Of a DNA stretch of 64,000 bases, positions 51,489 to 59,389 are shown piece by piece. The stretch comes from JAWLHU01 sp049324875 (GTDB taxonomy: Bacteria > Bacillota > Sulfobacillia > Symbiobacteriales > Symbiobacteriaceae), in contig JBMONC010000052.1 in the NCBI GenBank assembly GCA_049324875.1, forward strand, positions 1-64,000, given 5' to 3'. The translations under genes were made by a program, and so were the position numbers. A model generated the notes under the pieces. The model was not told where the DNA came from and did not search any database. It worked only from the letters and a program-made list of their open reading frames with translations. Position 1 is the first letter of the stretch. Each line of letters begins with the position of its first letter.

Positions 51489-52286
51489 GTGGAGATGGAG
51501 CATCTGCGGCAGAAACTGCTGGAGGAGCGTGACGGTTACCGGCATCAGATGGAGATGATCGAGGAGACCGGTCTGGGCACCTCCCAGGGCGATGTGCTCC
51601 AGGAGGATAGCACGGTGGATAACCACCCGGCCGATCTGGGAACCGAGACCTTCGAGCGCGCCAAGGACCTCGGCCTCTGGACCAACGCCCTGCGCCGGCT
51701 GCGGGAGATCGACATCTGCCTGGAGCGGATGGAGGCCGGCACCTACGGGCTCTGTGAGGAGTGTGGCCAGCCCATCGACCCCGCCCGGCTCGAGGCCTTT
51801 CCCAGCGCCACCACCTGCATCCGGTGCCAGCAGGAGCGGGAGGCGCTGCCGGACCGGTTCCACCGCCCGGTGGAGGAGAAGCTGCTCAGCCCGCCCTTTG
51901 GCCGCTCCTTCCGGGATGAGTCGGGGGATGCCAACTACGACGGCGAGGACGCCTGGCAGGAGGTGGCCCAGTACGGCACCTCCGAAACCCCGCAGGACGT
52001 GCCCGGAGCGATCAAGTATACCGACATGTACAACTCCGACGAGGATCTCTACACCATCGTCGACCCGATGGACGCTCTGGTCGATGAGGACGGCGAACCG
52101 CTGCAGCGGGATGACCGGGACTGGGAGAGCGGGGTCCAGTACGAGGGGGGGATGGAGCACACCCTCTACGGCCCCGACGACATGGAGGGCGACTACAGCT
52201 GGCAGCCGGCGCCCTACTTCCGGGGGATCCTGCCCGAGAAGCAGTTCCGGCGCTCCCGGTTCCCCCGCCCGATGGGCCGGAGGTAG
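51489..52286 (+). CDS. TraR/DksA-type zinc-finger protein (YteA-like)
   Basis: The 265-aa protein has a coiled-coil N-terminus (about residues 1-85), a DksA/TraR zinc finger with CEECGQPID and CIRCQQ (four Cys), and a long acidic tail with poorly conserved sequence. YteA-type proteins are found in spore formers, and binding to RNA polymerase is only presumed. GTG start with GAGAGGGGG upstream. A terminator follows. Confidence 0.88.
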   Translation: MEMEHLRQKLLEERDGYRHQMEMIEETGLGTSQGDVLQEDSTVDNHPADLGTETFERAKDLGLWTNALRRLREIDICLERMEAGTYGLCEECGQPIDPARLEAFPSATTCIRCQQEREALPDRFHRPVEEKLLSPPFGRSFRDESGDANYDGEDAWQEVAQYGTSETPQDVPGAIKYTDMYNSDEDLYTIVDPMDALVDEDGEPLQRDDRDWESGVQYEGGMEHTLYGPDDMEGDYSWQPAPYFRGILPEKQFRRSRFPRPMGRR

Positions 52287-52291
52287 CCGTT

Positions 52292-52323
52292 GGGTCCGCC
52301 CTCCGGGGCGGGCCCTCCTTTCT
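52292..52323 (+). terminator. Rho-independent terminator after the TraR/DksA-type gene
   Basis: GGGTCCGCCC (52292-52301) pairs with GGGCGGGCCC (52306-52315), followed by TCCTTTCT. Confidence 0.8.
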
Positions 52324-52402
52324 GGGGAGCCGGAACCGCCCCATTTCAAACCCCACCCGGGATGTGGTAGACTAGGACAGTGGAAATGGGGGGCTGTCCG
52401 CT

Positions 52403-52861
52403 GTGTGGAGCATCCTGATCGCCGTCTTTGCCGTGCTGCTGGACCAGTTTACGAAGTGGCTCGTGATGGCCCGCATGACCCTCTTCTATGAGATCAAGGT
52501 GATCCCGGGCTTCTTCTCGCTGCAGTTCGTCTACAACCCGGGCGCCGCCTTCGGAATGCTGGCGAACCAGCGCTGGTTCTTCATCCTGGTGGGGCTGCTG
52601 GCGGTCGGGGCGATTCTTTATTACATCCAGCAGCAGAGGGAGAAGCACTGGCTGCCGACCCTGGCGCTGGGGCTCCTGCTGGGCGGTGCCGTCGGCAACC
52701 TGATCGACCGGCTCCGCTTCGGCAAGGTGGTGGACTTTCTGCTCTTTTATTGGAGAGACTACTACTTCCCGAACTTTAATGTGGCTGACATCTGTATCAC
52801 GGTGGGGGTCGGACTCTTGATCCTCCACCTGCTGTTGACGGGGGAGACGGAGAAGGCGTGA
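52403..52861 (+). CDS. lspA: Lipoprotein signal peptidase LspA
   Basis: The 152-aa membrane aspartic protease has four hydrophobic helices and conserved blocks: LDQFTKW, VYNPGAAFGML, GNLIDRLRFGKVVDF with the first catalytic Asp, and FNVADICI with the second. It releases signal peptides from the lipoproteins encoded here (24640, 33613, 44984). GTG start; the stop overlaps the next GTG (GTGA). Confidence 0.96.
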   Translation: MWSILIAVFAVLLDQFTKWLVMARMTLFYEIKVIPGFFSLQFVYNPGAAFGMLANQRWFFILVGLLAVGAILYYIQQQREKHWLPTLALGLLLGGAVGNLIDRLRFGKVVDFLLFYWRDYYFPNFNVADICITVGVGLLILHLLLTGETEKA

Positions 52862-53772
52862 AGGAATATCGGATCGTAGCGGAGCAGGGGGAGAGCCGGC
52901 TGGACGCCTTCCTGGCGGCCCGGGAAGAGCTGGGGCTCTCCCGTTCGCGCATCAAGGGGCTGATCGAGGCCGGTCAGATCACCCTGAACGGGGCCCCGCC
53001 GAAGGCGAGCCAGTCGGTGGCGCCGGGGGATGAGATCCTGGTGCGGGTGCCGGAGCCCGAGCCGGTGGCGCTGGTGCCCGAGGAGATCCCGCTGGATGTG
53101 GTCTACGAGGATGAGGACCTGCTGGTGATCAACAAGCAGCGGGGGCTGGTGGTCCACCCGGCGGCCGGCCACTGGAGCGGCACGCTGGTCAACGCCGTGC
53201 TGGAGCACGTGGAGGACCTGGAGGGGATCGGCGGCGAACTGCGCCCGGGGATCGTCCACCGGCTGGACAAGGACACCACCGGGCTCCTGGTGGTGGCGAA
53301 GAACCAGCGGGCGATGGCCAGCCTGCAGGACCAGATCCGGGAGCATACCGCCCGGCGGATCTACTGGGCGCTGGTGCACGGTAACACCATGCCCGACACG
53401 GGCCGGATCGAGGCGCCCATCGGGCGGCACCCCGGCGACCGGAAGCGGATGGCGGTCAACACCCGCAACGGGCGGGAGGCGATCACCCACTTCCGGGTGC
53501 TGGAGCGCTTCCGGGGCTACGCCCTGCTGGAGTGCCGGCTGGAGACCGGCCGGACCCACCAGATCCGGGTCCATCTCTCCTTCATCGGCCACCCGGTGGT
53601 GGCCGACCCGCTCTACGGGACCCGCAAGGCCCACCTGGGCATGGAGCCGCAGGCGCTGCACGCCCGACAGCTGGGCTTCACCCACCCGTCCACCGGGGCG
53701 TGGATGGAGTTCACCGCGGAGCCGCCGGCCGACATGATGGCGGCGATCCAGCGACTGCGTGAGGAGGCATGA
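52858..53772 (+). CDS. RluD-family 23S rRNA pseudouridine synthase
   Basis: The 304-aa protein has an N-terminal S4 RNA-binding domain (about residues 12-60) and the RluA-type catalytic domain with HRLDKDTTG, in which Asp is the nucleophile. The order lspA-rluD-pyr genes is found in B. subtilis (ylyB, pyrR), so it is the YlyB equivalent. GTG overlaps lspA; the stop is adjacent to pyrF. Confidence 0.93.
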   Translation: MKEYRIVAEQGESRLDAFLAAREELGLSRSRIKGLIEAGQITLNGAPPKASQSVAPGDEILVRVPEPEPVALVPEEIPLDVVYEDEDLLVINKQRGLVVHPAAGHWSGTLVNAVLEHVEDLEGIGGELRPGIVHRLDKDTTGLLVVAKNQRAMASLQDQIREHTARRIYWALVHGNTMPDTGRIEAPIGRHPGDRKRMAVNTRNGREAITHFRVLERFRGYALLECRLETGRTHQIRVHLSFIGHPVVADPLYGTRKAHLGMEPQALHARQLGFTHPSTGAWMEFTAEPPADMMAAIQRLREEA

Positions 53773-53777
53773 CCCCG

Positions 53778-54731
53778 ATGGCGAACCCGAACTTTGCAGA
53801 CCGGCTCTGCGCGGCGGTGAAGGCGAAGCGCTCCCACGCCGTGGTCGGGCTGGACCCGGTCCTGGCCAAGCTGCCCCGCTTCATCAAGGAAGAGGCGATC
53901 TCCCGGTACGGCCAGACCGCCAAGGGGGCCGCTGCGGCGCTCCTCGCCTTCAACCGGCTGGTGATCGAGGCCGTGGCCGATCAGGCGGCCCTGGTCAAGC
54001 CCCAGTCCGCCTTCTACGAGATCTACGGCCACCATGGCGTGGAGGCCTTCTGGGAGACGGTCCGCTACGCCCGCTCGAAGGGGCTGCTGACCATCGCCGA
54101 CGCCAAGCGGGGCGACATCGGCTCCACCGCCGAGGCTTACGCCGCCGCCTTCTTCGGCCACCCCAACCCGCTGGAGACCTGGGAGGACCCGGAGCAGTGG
54201 GCCGACTCCCTCACCGTCAACCCCTACCTGGGCAGCGACGGGCTGGTCCCCTTCGTCCGCCGCTGTGAGGAGCGGGGGACGGGCCTCTTCATCCTGGTGA
54301 AGACCTCCAACCCCTCCTCGGGGGAGATCCAGGACCAGCCGCTCCTCTCGGGGGAGCTGGTGGCCCAGCAGGTAGCCAAGCTCGTGGAGTCGCTGGGCGC
54401 CCGGAGCGTGGGCGAGCACGGCTACTCCTCCATCGGCGCCGTGGTGGGCGCCACCTACCCGCAGGACCTGGCCCGCTACCGGCAGGAGATGGAGCGGGCG
54501 ATCCTGCTGGTGCCCGGCTACGGGGCGCAGGGGGGCACCGGCGCCGATGTGGTCCACGCCTTCAAGGAGGATGGCCTCGGGGCGGTGGTCAACGCCTCTC
54601 GATCGATCATCTTCGCCTACAAGGGCGACCCGTCCCCCGCCGAGGCCAGCCGGGCGATCGCCGGGGCGCTGGAGGCGATGAACCGGGACATCAACGGGGC
54701 GCTGCGGCAGGCCGGCAAGCTTGCCTGGTAG
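53778..54731 (+). CDS. pyrF: Orotidine 5'-phosphate decarboxylase PyrF (type 2)
   Basis: A 317-aa TIM-barrel enzyme for the last step of UMP synthesis. The catalytic segment LTIADAKRGDIGSTAEAY carries the Lys, with VVGLDPVL at the N-terminus and LVPGYGAQGGTG near the C-terminus. Its length (over 300 aa) places it in the long type 2 class, not the 230-aa type of B. subtilis. ATG 53778 is preferred, about 10 nt after GAGGAGG; ATG 53769 is too close. It precedes the pyrR operon by 4.6 kb and a repeat element abuts the stop. Confidence 0.93.
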   Translation: MANPNFADRLCAAVKAKRSHAVVGLDPVLAKLPRFIKEEAISRYGQTAKGAAAALLAFNRLVIEAVADQAALVKPQSAFYEIYGHHGVEAFWETVRYARSKGLLTIADAKRGDIGSTAEAYAAAFFGHPNPLETWEDPEQWADSLTVNPYLGSDGLVPFVRRCEERGTGLFILVKTSNPSSGEIQDQPLLSGELVAQQVAKLVESLGARSVGEHGYSSIGAVVGATYPQDLARYRQEMERAILLVPGYGAQGGTGADVVHAFKEDGLGAVVNASRSIIFAYKGDPSPAEASRAIAGALEAMNRDINGALRQAGKLAW

Positions 54732-54855
54732 CACGGATTACACGTGTGGTGCCCTCTTCATTCGTGGTACTGGTGCGAAGCACCGCACCGTGGTGGGCAC
54801 AGGGTATGGTGTCGTTATTTTCACATTATTCATTTTAATCCGTGTAATCCGTGGC
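54732..54855 (+). repeat. Dispersed palindromic repeat, copy 4 (short form)
   Basis: It starts CACGGATTACACG right after the pyrF stop codon, holds GGTACTGGTGCGAAGCACCGCACC (hairpin arm) and ends AATCCGTGTAATCCGTGGC at 54855. At 124 bp it lacks the central and right-hand modules of copy 3. Confidence 0.75.
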
Positions 54856-54935
54856 AAAATGACTGCCCCCAGGGAAACCGCTGTCCAAAGCCGAACTACT
54901 TCACGGCCAAAACAGCATCCCAGGAGGGGTCCTCA

Positions 54936-55775
54936 ATGCGTATCTTCATCTCCTGCGACATGGAAGGGATCACCGGGGTCGCCATCGGCAAGCACTGCAA
55001 CCCGGCGGAGCCGGAGTACCAGCGGTTCCGGAAGCTGATGACCCGCGACGTCAACGCAGCCATCGAGGGGGCGGCAGAGGCCGGGGCGACCGAGTTCCTG
55101 GTGGTCGACTCCCACGGGCCCATGACCAACATCCTGATTGAGGAGCTGGACCCCCGGGCGGAGCTGATCAGCGGCTCCAACAAGCACTTCTGCCAGATGG
55201 AGGGGATCGACGGCGGCTTTGACGGCGCCTTCTTCCTGGGCTATCACGCCCGGGAGGGCGGGGGGGACGGGGTGATCAACCACACCCTGATGGGGGTGGC
55301 GGTCACCCAGCTCCGCTGCAACGGCAGGGAGATCGGGGAGACGGGGCTGAACGCCGGGCTTGCCGGCCACTTCGGCGTCCCGGTCGCCCTGGTCTCCGGC
55401 GACGACGTGCTGGAGCAGGAGGTCCGCACCCTGCTGGGCGATGTGGAGACCGCCGTGGTGAAGCGGGCGATCAACCGGCACACGGCCCGGCTCCTCTCGG
55501 TGCAGGCGGCCCAGGGGTTGATCCGGGAGCGGGCGGCCCGGGCGGTCCGGCGGCTGCAGGAGGGGGCCTTCCAGCCCTACGTGGTGCCGGGGCCGATCTC
55601 CTTCGAGATCGACTTCAAGACCACCGACTCGGCCCACATGGCCTGCCTCTTCCCGCAGGTGGAGCGGCTCTCCGCCAAGACGGTGCGCATCTCCGCCCCG
55701 GACTACCCCACCGCCTTCAAGCAGCTCTGGGGCACCCTGATCCTGGGCGCCAAGGTGATGGGCGGGGTGCTCTGA
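54936..55775 (+). CDS. M55 family D-aminopeptidase (DppA-like)
   Basis: The 279-aa zinc peptidase begins RIFISCDMEGITGV, with the metal Asp-x-Glu, and has the His in VVDSHGPMTN, FFLGYHAREGG and the later HTLMGVAVTQLRCNG. DppA of B. subtilis trims D-amino acids from peptides as a decameric ring. ATG 54936 follows CAGGAGGGG. The frame runs upstream into repeat copy 4, but that part is not protein. A link to D-Ala recycling from wall turnover is plausible. Confidence 0.9.
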   Translation: MRIFISCDMEGITGVAIGKHCNPAEPEYQRFRKLMTRDVNAAIEGAAEAGATEFLVVDSHGPMTNILIEELDPRAELISGSNKHFCQMEGIDGGFDGAFFLGYHAREGGGDGVINHTLMGVAVTQLRCNGREIGETGLNAGLAGHFGVPVALVSGDDVLEQEVRTLLGDVETAVVKRAINRHTARLLSVQAAQGLIRERAARAVRRLQEGAFQPYVVPGPISFEIDFKTTDSAHMACLFPQVERLSAKTVRISAPDYPTAFKQLWGTLILGAKVMGGVL

Positions 55776-55816
55776 CAAGGCGGTAGAAGCTGCGTCGGCC
55801 TGGGGGGAGTGGCCCG

Positions 55817-56269
55817 ATGACCATGGGAAAGAGGGCGTACGCCATGCTGGAACGGGGCGCTGGAGTGCTTGTCTGCAACCTGGCCCTTCACTTCAGTAGT
55901 CCGCGTCCCACAGCGGTCTCCGGAAACGGATTCAACCCGATGCAGCTTCTTCTCATCCTCCTGTTGGTGGTAGCTGCCGTCGCCTGGCTCCGTGCGACTG
56001 CCGCCTGGGCTTACGAGCACTCACAGCGGATCACCTTCCTTCATCGAACCGCAGTCGGGGTTCTGCTGGTCGTCACGGGCGCAACTCTCGGCACCTACTC
56101 GATTCTGGGGCTTGACGGGTTTATCGGTTCCGTCGCTGTGCCCATCCGTACCGCAATCAACCAGTACACCTTAGGGTACTGGTCAGCCTCTCTGCCCTTG
56201 TGGCTCGGGTTGTTCTGTGCGACCTGCGGCTTTGCATGCCTATGGCCCCGCCGTCGTTCATCATGCTGA
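55817..56269 (+). CDS. Hypothetical membrane protein, 150 aa, overlapping a duplicated scaffold end
   Basis: Three hydrophobic segments are seen (about residues 42-60, 77-98 and 120-143) after a polar N-terminus. I do not recognise it. ATG 55817 has GGGGGGAG about 8 nt before. Base composition is clearly less GC-rich than the neighbours, which may signal acquisition. The last 113 bp lie in a 127-bp sequence repeated after the gap at 56284. The frame ends before the gap and is not disturbed. Confidence 0.5.
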   Translation: MTMGKRAYAMLERGAGVLVCNLALHFSSPRPTAVSGNGFNPMQLLLILLLVVAAVAWLRATAAWAYEHSQRITFLHRTAVGVLLVVTGATLGTYSILGLDGFIGSVAVPIRTAINQYTLGYWSASLPLWLGLFCATCGFACLWPRRRSSC

Positions 56270-56283
56270 CGGCAGTATCTCCT

Positions 56284-56383
56284 NNNNNNNNNNNNNNNNN
56301 NNNNNNNNNNNNNNNNNNNNNNNNNNNNNNNNNNNNNNNNNNNNNNNNNNNNNNNNNNNNNNNNNNNNNNNNNNNNNNNNNNN
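56284..56383. other. 100-N scaffold gap with duplicated 127-bp flanks
   Basis: The 127 bp before the gap (56157-56283) recur exactly at 56384-56510. As at 24072 this indicates overlapping contig ends; about 227 bp are artefact. Confidence 0.9.
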
Positions 56384-56586
56384 TCAACCAGTACACCTTA
56401 GGGTACTGGTCAGCCTCTCTGCCCTTGTGGCTCGGGTTGTTCTGTGCGACCTGCGGCTTTGCATGCCTATGGCCCCGCCGTCGTTCATCATGCTGACGGC
56501 AGTATCTCCTGGCCCATCTCTTCACTTGGCGAGAGCCCAGTGGGCCAGGCCACGGCAATCCTCCCCGCCAGTCGCAAGAAGACGAA

Positions 56587-56614
56587 GGGAACCGCGAACC
56601 AGGTCGCGGTTCCC
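56587..56614 (+). terminator. Hairpin upstream of the small ORF
   Basis: GGGAACCGCGA (56587-56597) pairs perfectly with TCGCGGTTCCC (56604-56614). No T run follows; it may end the preceding unit or shape the leader of the small ORF. Confidence 0.45.
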
Positions 56615-56664
56615 CTCGTAATTAAGAGTGGCGGCCTCCTTGTTAAACGGGAGGAGGTGGATGC

Positions 56665-56742
56665 ATGAGTGAGCTGGATGGAAGGATCTTCTGGATCCTG
56701 TTTCTGGCACTCCTGCTGAAACTCCTGTCCCTTACCTTGTAA
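56665..56742 (+). CDS. Small hydrophobic peptide ORF, 25 aa
   Basis: The ORF is ATG to TAA and encodes 25 residues: a polar start MSELDGR, then one hydrophobic helix rich in Leu and Phe, and a Lys in the middle. A near-perfect GGAGGAGGTGG ribosome-binding site lies 4-5 nt upstream, the strongest in this region. A terminator follows at 56795. It resembles small membrane regulatory proteins; function unknown. It is too short for usual ORF calling. Confidence 0.5.
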   Translation: MSELDGRIFWILFLALLLKLLSLTL

Positions 56743-56794
56743 CGGGGCAGGGTCCATACCCCGCCCTCGATGTTGTCAGACAACGGCGGCCGCC

Positions 56795-56826
56795 GGCCCG
56801 GTGCTTAACCCACCGGGCCTTTCTCA
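56795..56826 (+). terminator. Rho-independent terminator after the small ORF
   Basis: GGCCCGGTG (56795-56803) pairs with CACCGGGCC (56811-56819), followed by TTTCTCATT. It ends rightward transcription before the convergent kinase gene. Confidence 0.85.
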
Positions 56827-56861
56827 TTCTTGCCGATTCGCCTGAGTTCTAGACCGGGGCA

Positions 56862-58316
56862 CTACCCTGCGGGCAGCCGCTTCAGCCGGAACCAGAAGGT
56901 GGCCCCCTGCCCGGGCTGGCTCACCACCCCCACTGTGCCCCCGTGGGCCTCCACCAGCGACTTGATGATCGCCAGCCCCAGGCCGGCGCCCTTGTGGCCC
57001 CGGCCCTGATGCTCGCCCTGGTAGAAGCGCTGGAAGACCCGCTGCGCCTCCTCCGGGCTCAGGCCGGGGCCCCGGTCGATCACCCGGACCAGCAGATCCT
57101 CCCCCTCGGTCACCGCCTCGATCCGGACCGCCTCGCCTTCGGGGGAGAAGCGGACGGCGTTGGCGGTCAGGTTGGTCAGCACCTGCTTCAGCCGGTCCCG
57201 GTCGCCGTAGATCTGGCTGGCAGCCGCCTCCGGGGAGACGGCCAGCTCCAGCCGGACCCCCTCGGCCGGGTGGAAGGACTCGGCGAACTCCGCCAGCCAG
57301 GGGCCGGCGGCCATCCGCTGCAGCTTCAGCTCCGCCTGCCCGGCCTCCAGCCGCGCCACGTCGAAGAGATCCTCCACCAGCCGGCCCAGCCGCTCCGACT
57401 CGGTGGCGATGATCTGGTAGTAGCGCTGCCGCTTCTCCTCGGTGGGGACCACCCCGTCCCGCAGCGCCTCGGCGAAGCCGTGGATCGAGGTGAGGGGGGT
57501 GCGGATCTCGTGGGAGGCCACCGCCAGCAGCGCCTTCCGGGACTCCTCCGAGCGGCGGAGCCCCTCCACCAGCGCCTGGAGCCGCTCCGCCATGTGGTTG
57601 AAGTGGCCGGCCAGCTCGGCGATCTCGTCGTCACCCCGCTCCGGGGCGCGTCGGGTCAGGTCGCCCTCGGCCAGCGCCCGGGCCGCCCGCCCGGTCTCCC
57701 GGAGCCGCCGGACCATCTCCTGGCTCACCCCGCCCACCACCACCAGGGTGATGATCAGGATCAGCAGGGTCATCAGGGTGAACCAGCGGGTCAGCCCCCG
57801 GGCCAGCTCCTCCACGTAGCTGATGTTGTAGAGCATCACCACCTGCAGCCCCACGTTGGCCCGGTCCAACTGGATCGGCGCCACCGCCGGCAGCATGCTG
57901 CCCAGCCCCTCCACCTGGATCCCGCCCCGGGCGGGGCGGGTGGCGAACCGGGCCAGCTGCTCCACCGGGATCGTCCGCCCCCGCAGCTCGGGCCGGTTGG
58001 TGCTGATCACCAGCCCGTTCTGGGTGGTGACCGCCAGGATCTCGCTGGTCAGGATCGTGTCGATCATCTGCAGGGTCTGGACCACCGCCCGCTGCTGCTC
58101 CAGCCGCTGCCCCAGCCGGGGGCGCTCCTCGGCCCGGAGGTTCCGCAACCGGGTGGCGAGCTGCTGGGCCACCCCCTCGGCCTGCTGCTGCAGCCGCTCT
58201 TGCTCCTGGACGGTGACGGCCAGCTTGACCCAGCGGGGCAGGAAGAGGAGGGTCCCCAGGGCGGTGATGCCGATCAGGAGCAGGTAGGTGACCAGCAGTC
58301 GCTTCCCAATGCGCAT
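56862..58316 (-). CDS. Sensor histidine kinase
   Basis: The 484-aa membrane kinase has two helices (about residues 9-28 and 178-197) enclosing an extracytoplasmic sensor region of about 150 residues, a HAMP domain (to about 250), HisKA with the phospho-acceptor His269 in ASHEIRTPL, and HATPase_c with GDRDRLKQVLTNLTANA (N box) and GAGLGLAIIKSLVEAHGG (G2). It pairs with the response regulator at 58320-59024 (3 bp apart). PhoR- or ResE/WalK-like order; ligand unknown. Confidence 0.93.
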   Translation of the reverse strand: MRIGKRLLVTYLLLIGITALGTLLFLPRWVKLAVTVQEQERLQQQAEGVAQQLATRLRNLRAEERPRLGQRLEQQRAVVQTLQMIDTILTSEILAVTTQNGLVISTNRPELRGRTIPVEQLARFATRPARGGIQVEGLGSMLPAVAPIQLDRANVGLQVVMLYNISYVEELARGLTRWFTLMTLLILIITLVVVGGVSQEMVRRLRETGRAARALAEGDLTRRAPERGDDEIAELAGHFNHMAERLQALVEGLRRSEESRKALLAVASHEIRTPLTSIHGFAEALRDGVVPTEEKRQRYYQIIATESERLGRLVEDLFDVARLEAGQAELKLQRMAAGPWLAEFAESFHPAEGVRLELAVSPEAAASQIYGDRDRLKQVLTNLTANAVRFSPEGEAVRIEAVTEGEDLLVRVIDRGPGLSPEEAQRVFQRFYQGEHQGRGHKGAGLGLAIIKSLVEAHGGTVGVVSQPGQGATFWFRLKRLPAG

Positions 58317-58319
58317 GGC

Positions 58320-59024
58320 TTATCGCTCACCCGTTTCGAATTTGTAGCCCACGCCCCAGACCGTCTTGATATACCGGGGCTTCTCCGGGTCGGGCTCCAC
58401 CTTCTTGCGGAGCCGCTGGACGTGGACATCCACCGTTCGGAAGTCGCCGTAGAAGGAGTAGTCCCAGACCTTCTCCAGCAGCTGCTCCCGGGTGAAGGCC
58501 CGGTGGGGGTTCTGGGCCAGGGTGGCCAGCAGGTCGAACTCCTTGGGCGGGCAGTCCACCGGCTTCCCCCGGACCAGCAGGGACCGGCCCGCCAGGTCGA
58601 TGGTGAAGTCGGGGAACTGGAGCCGCTCCGATGGTTTGGCCGCAGCGGGCGCCGCCGCGCTCCGCTCGCCCCGGCGGAGCACCACCTTGACCCGGGCCAC
58701 CAGCTCCCGGGGGCTGAAGGGCTTGGTGATGTAGTCCTCCGCCCCCAGCTCAAGCCCCAGGATCTTGTCCAGCTCCTCGCCCCGGGCGGTCAGCATGATG
58801 ATCGGGATCCCGTCGGGCTGCAGCTCCCGGGTCACATCCATGCCGCCCTTCTTCGGCATGTTCAGGTCGAGCACGATCAGAGCGGGCCGGAGCTGCCGGG
58901 CCTTGGCCACCGCCTCCAGCCCGTCGGCCGCCTCCTCGACGGCAAAGCCCTCCTGCTCCAGGTAGAGCCGGCAGAGCTCCCGGATATTCGCCTCATCATC
59001 GACCACCAGGATCAGCCTCGACAC
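58320..59024 (-). CDS. OmpR/PhoB-type response regulator
   Basis: The 234-aa regulator has a receiver with Asp53 in LIVLDLNMP, acidic Asp9-Asp10 and Lys in ITKPFSPREL, and a C-terminal winged helix (YSFYGDFRTVDVHVQRLRKKV). GTG 59024 lies 6 nt after GGAGGTGG. It is the first gene of the two-component operon, which diverges from pyrR. A direct repeat 100 bp upstream looks like its own binding site. Confidence 0.93.
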   Translation of the reverse strand: MSRLILVVDDEANIRELCRLYLEQEGFAVEEAADGLEAVAKARQLRPALIVLDLNMPKKGGMDVTRELQPDGIPIIMLTARGEELDKILGLELGAEDYITKPFSPRELVARVKVVLRRGERSAAAPAAAKPSERLQFPDFTIDLAGRSLLVRGKPVDCPPKEFDLLATLAQNPHRAFTREQLLEKVWDYSFYGDFRTVDVHVQRLRKKVEPDPEKPRYIKTVWGVGYKFETGER

Positions 59025-59126
59025 GGACGGCCACCTCCGATTTGATTTACAGCGGTCCATTTCGCCCCGGGAGGAAGATCATCCTCTTGATCCTACCAGC
59101 CACCTGCGTCCAGTCCATCGCCGGGA

Positions 59127-59143
59127 TGTGAACGAAGTGTGAA
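59127..59143 (-). promoter_or_regulatory. PhoP-box-like direct repeat upstream of the response regulator
   Basis: On the minus strand TTCACA (59143-59138), CTTCG, TTCACA (59132-59127): identical hexamers 11 bp apart, the spacing bound by OmpR/PhoB-family dimers and the TTCACA form of the B. subtilis PhoP box. A weak -10, TAGGAT (59095-59090), lies downstream, and the start codon is about 100 bp away. Confidence 0.5.
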
Positions 59144-59187
59144 CAGCGACGGCACCGATATCCAACCTCGGAAGAGAGTTTCAGGGC

Positions 59188-59216
59188 TTGACCGCGCCGG
59201 GGGCGAGTGGTAGTGT
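59188..59216 (+). promoter_or_regulatory. Sigma-A promoter of the pyr operon
   Basis: TTGACC (59188-59193), 17 bp, TAGTGT (59211-59216). Start of transcription would be near 59223, placing the PyrR-binding loop about 20 nt into the leader. Confidence 0.5.
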
Positions 59217-59243
59217 GAAATCGGTGTGATGCTACTTTAACCC

Positions 59244-59366
59244 AGTCCCGTGAGGCTGGTAAGGAGCAGGCCAACTGCAAGCGAAGGGTGCCGGGCGCTC
59301 CTCCGTGGGCGGCACCGGGCACACATTGTGGATGACCTCCTTGCCATGCGGGCGAGGAGTTTTTTC
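59244..59366 (+). promoter_or_regulatory. PyrR-dependent attenuator of the pyr operon
   Basis: AGTCCCGTGAGGCT (59244-59257) matches the PyrR recognition loop ARUCCNGNGAGGYU. A long GC-rich middle segment (GGTGCC...GGCACC, 59287-59316) can form an antiterminator. The terminator is CTCCTTGCC (59337-59345) with GGGCGAGGAG (59350-59359), then six T. With UMP, PyrR would hold the binding loop and let the terminator form. pyrR follows 24 bp later. Confidence 0.9.
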
Positions 59367-59389
59367 ATGTCCCCCAGGAGGTGGCTTCG

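Noticed and set aside
54744..54935. Upstream extension of the M55 peptidase
   Set aside because: The added residues come from the palindromic repeat and are followed by a good start site at 54936.
56200..56668. ORFs running through or after the second N gap
   Set aside because: They are built from N bases and the duplicated 127-bp scaffold end, so they repeat the tail of the 55817-56269 protein.
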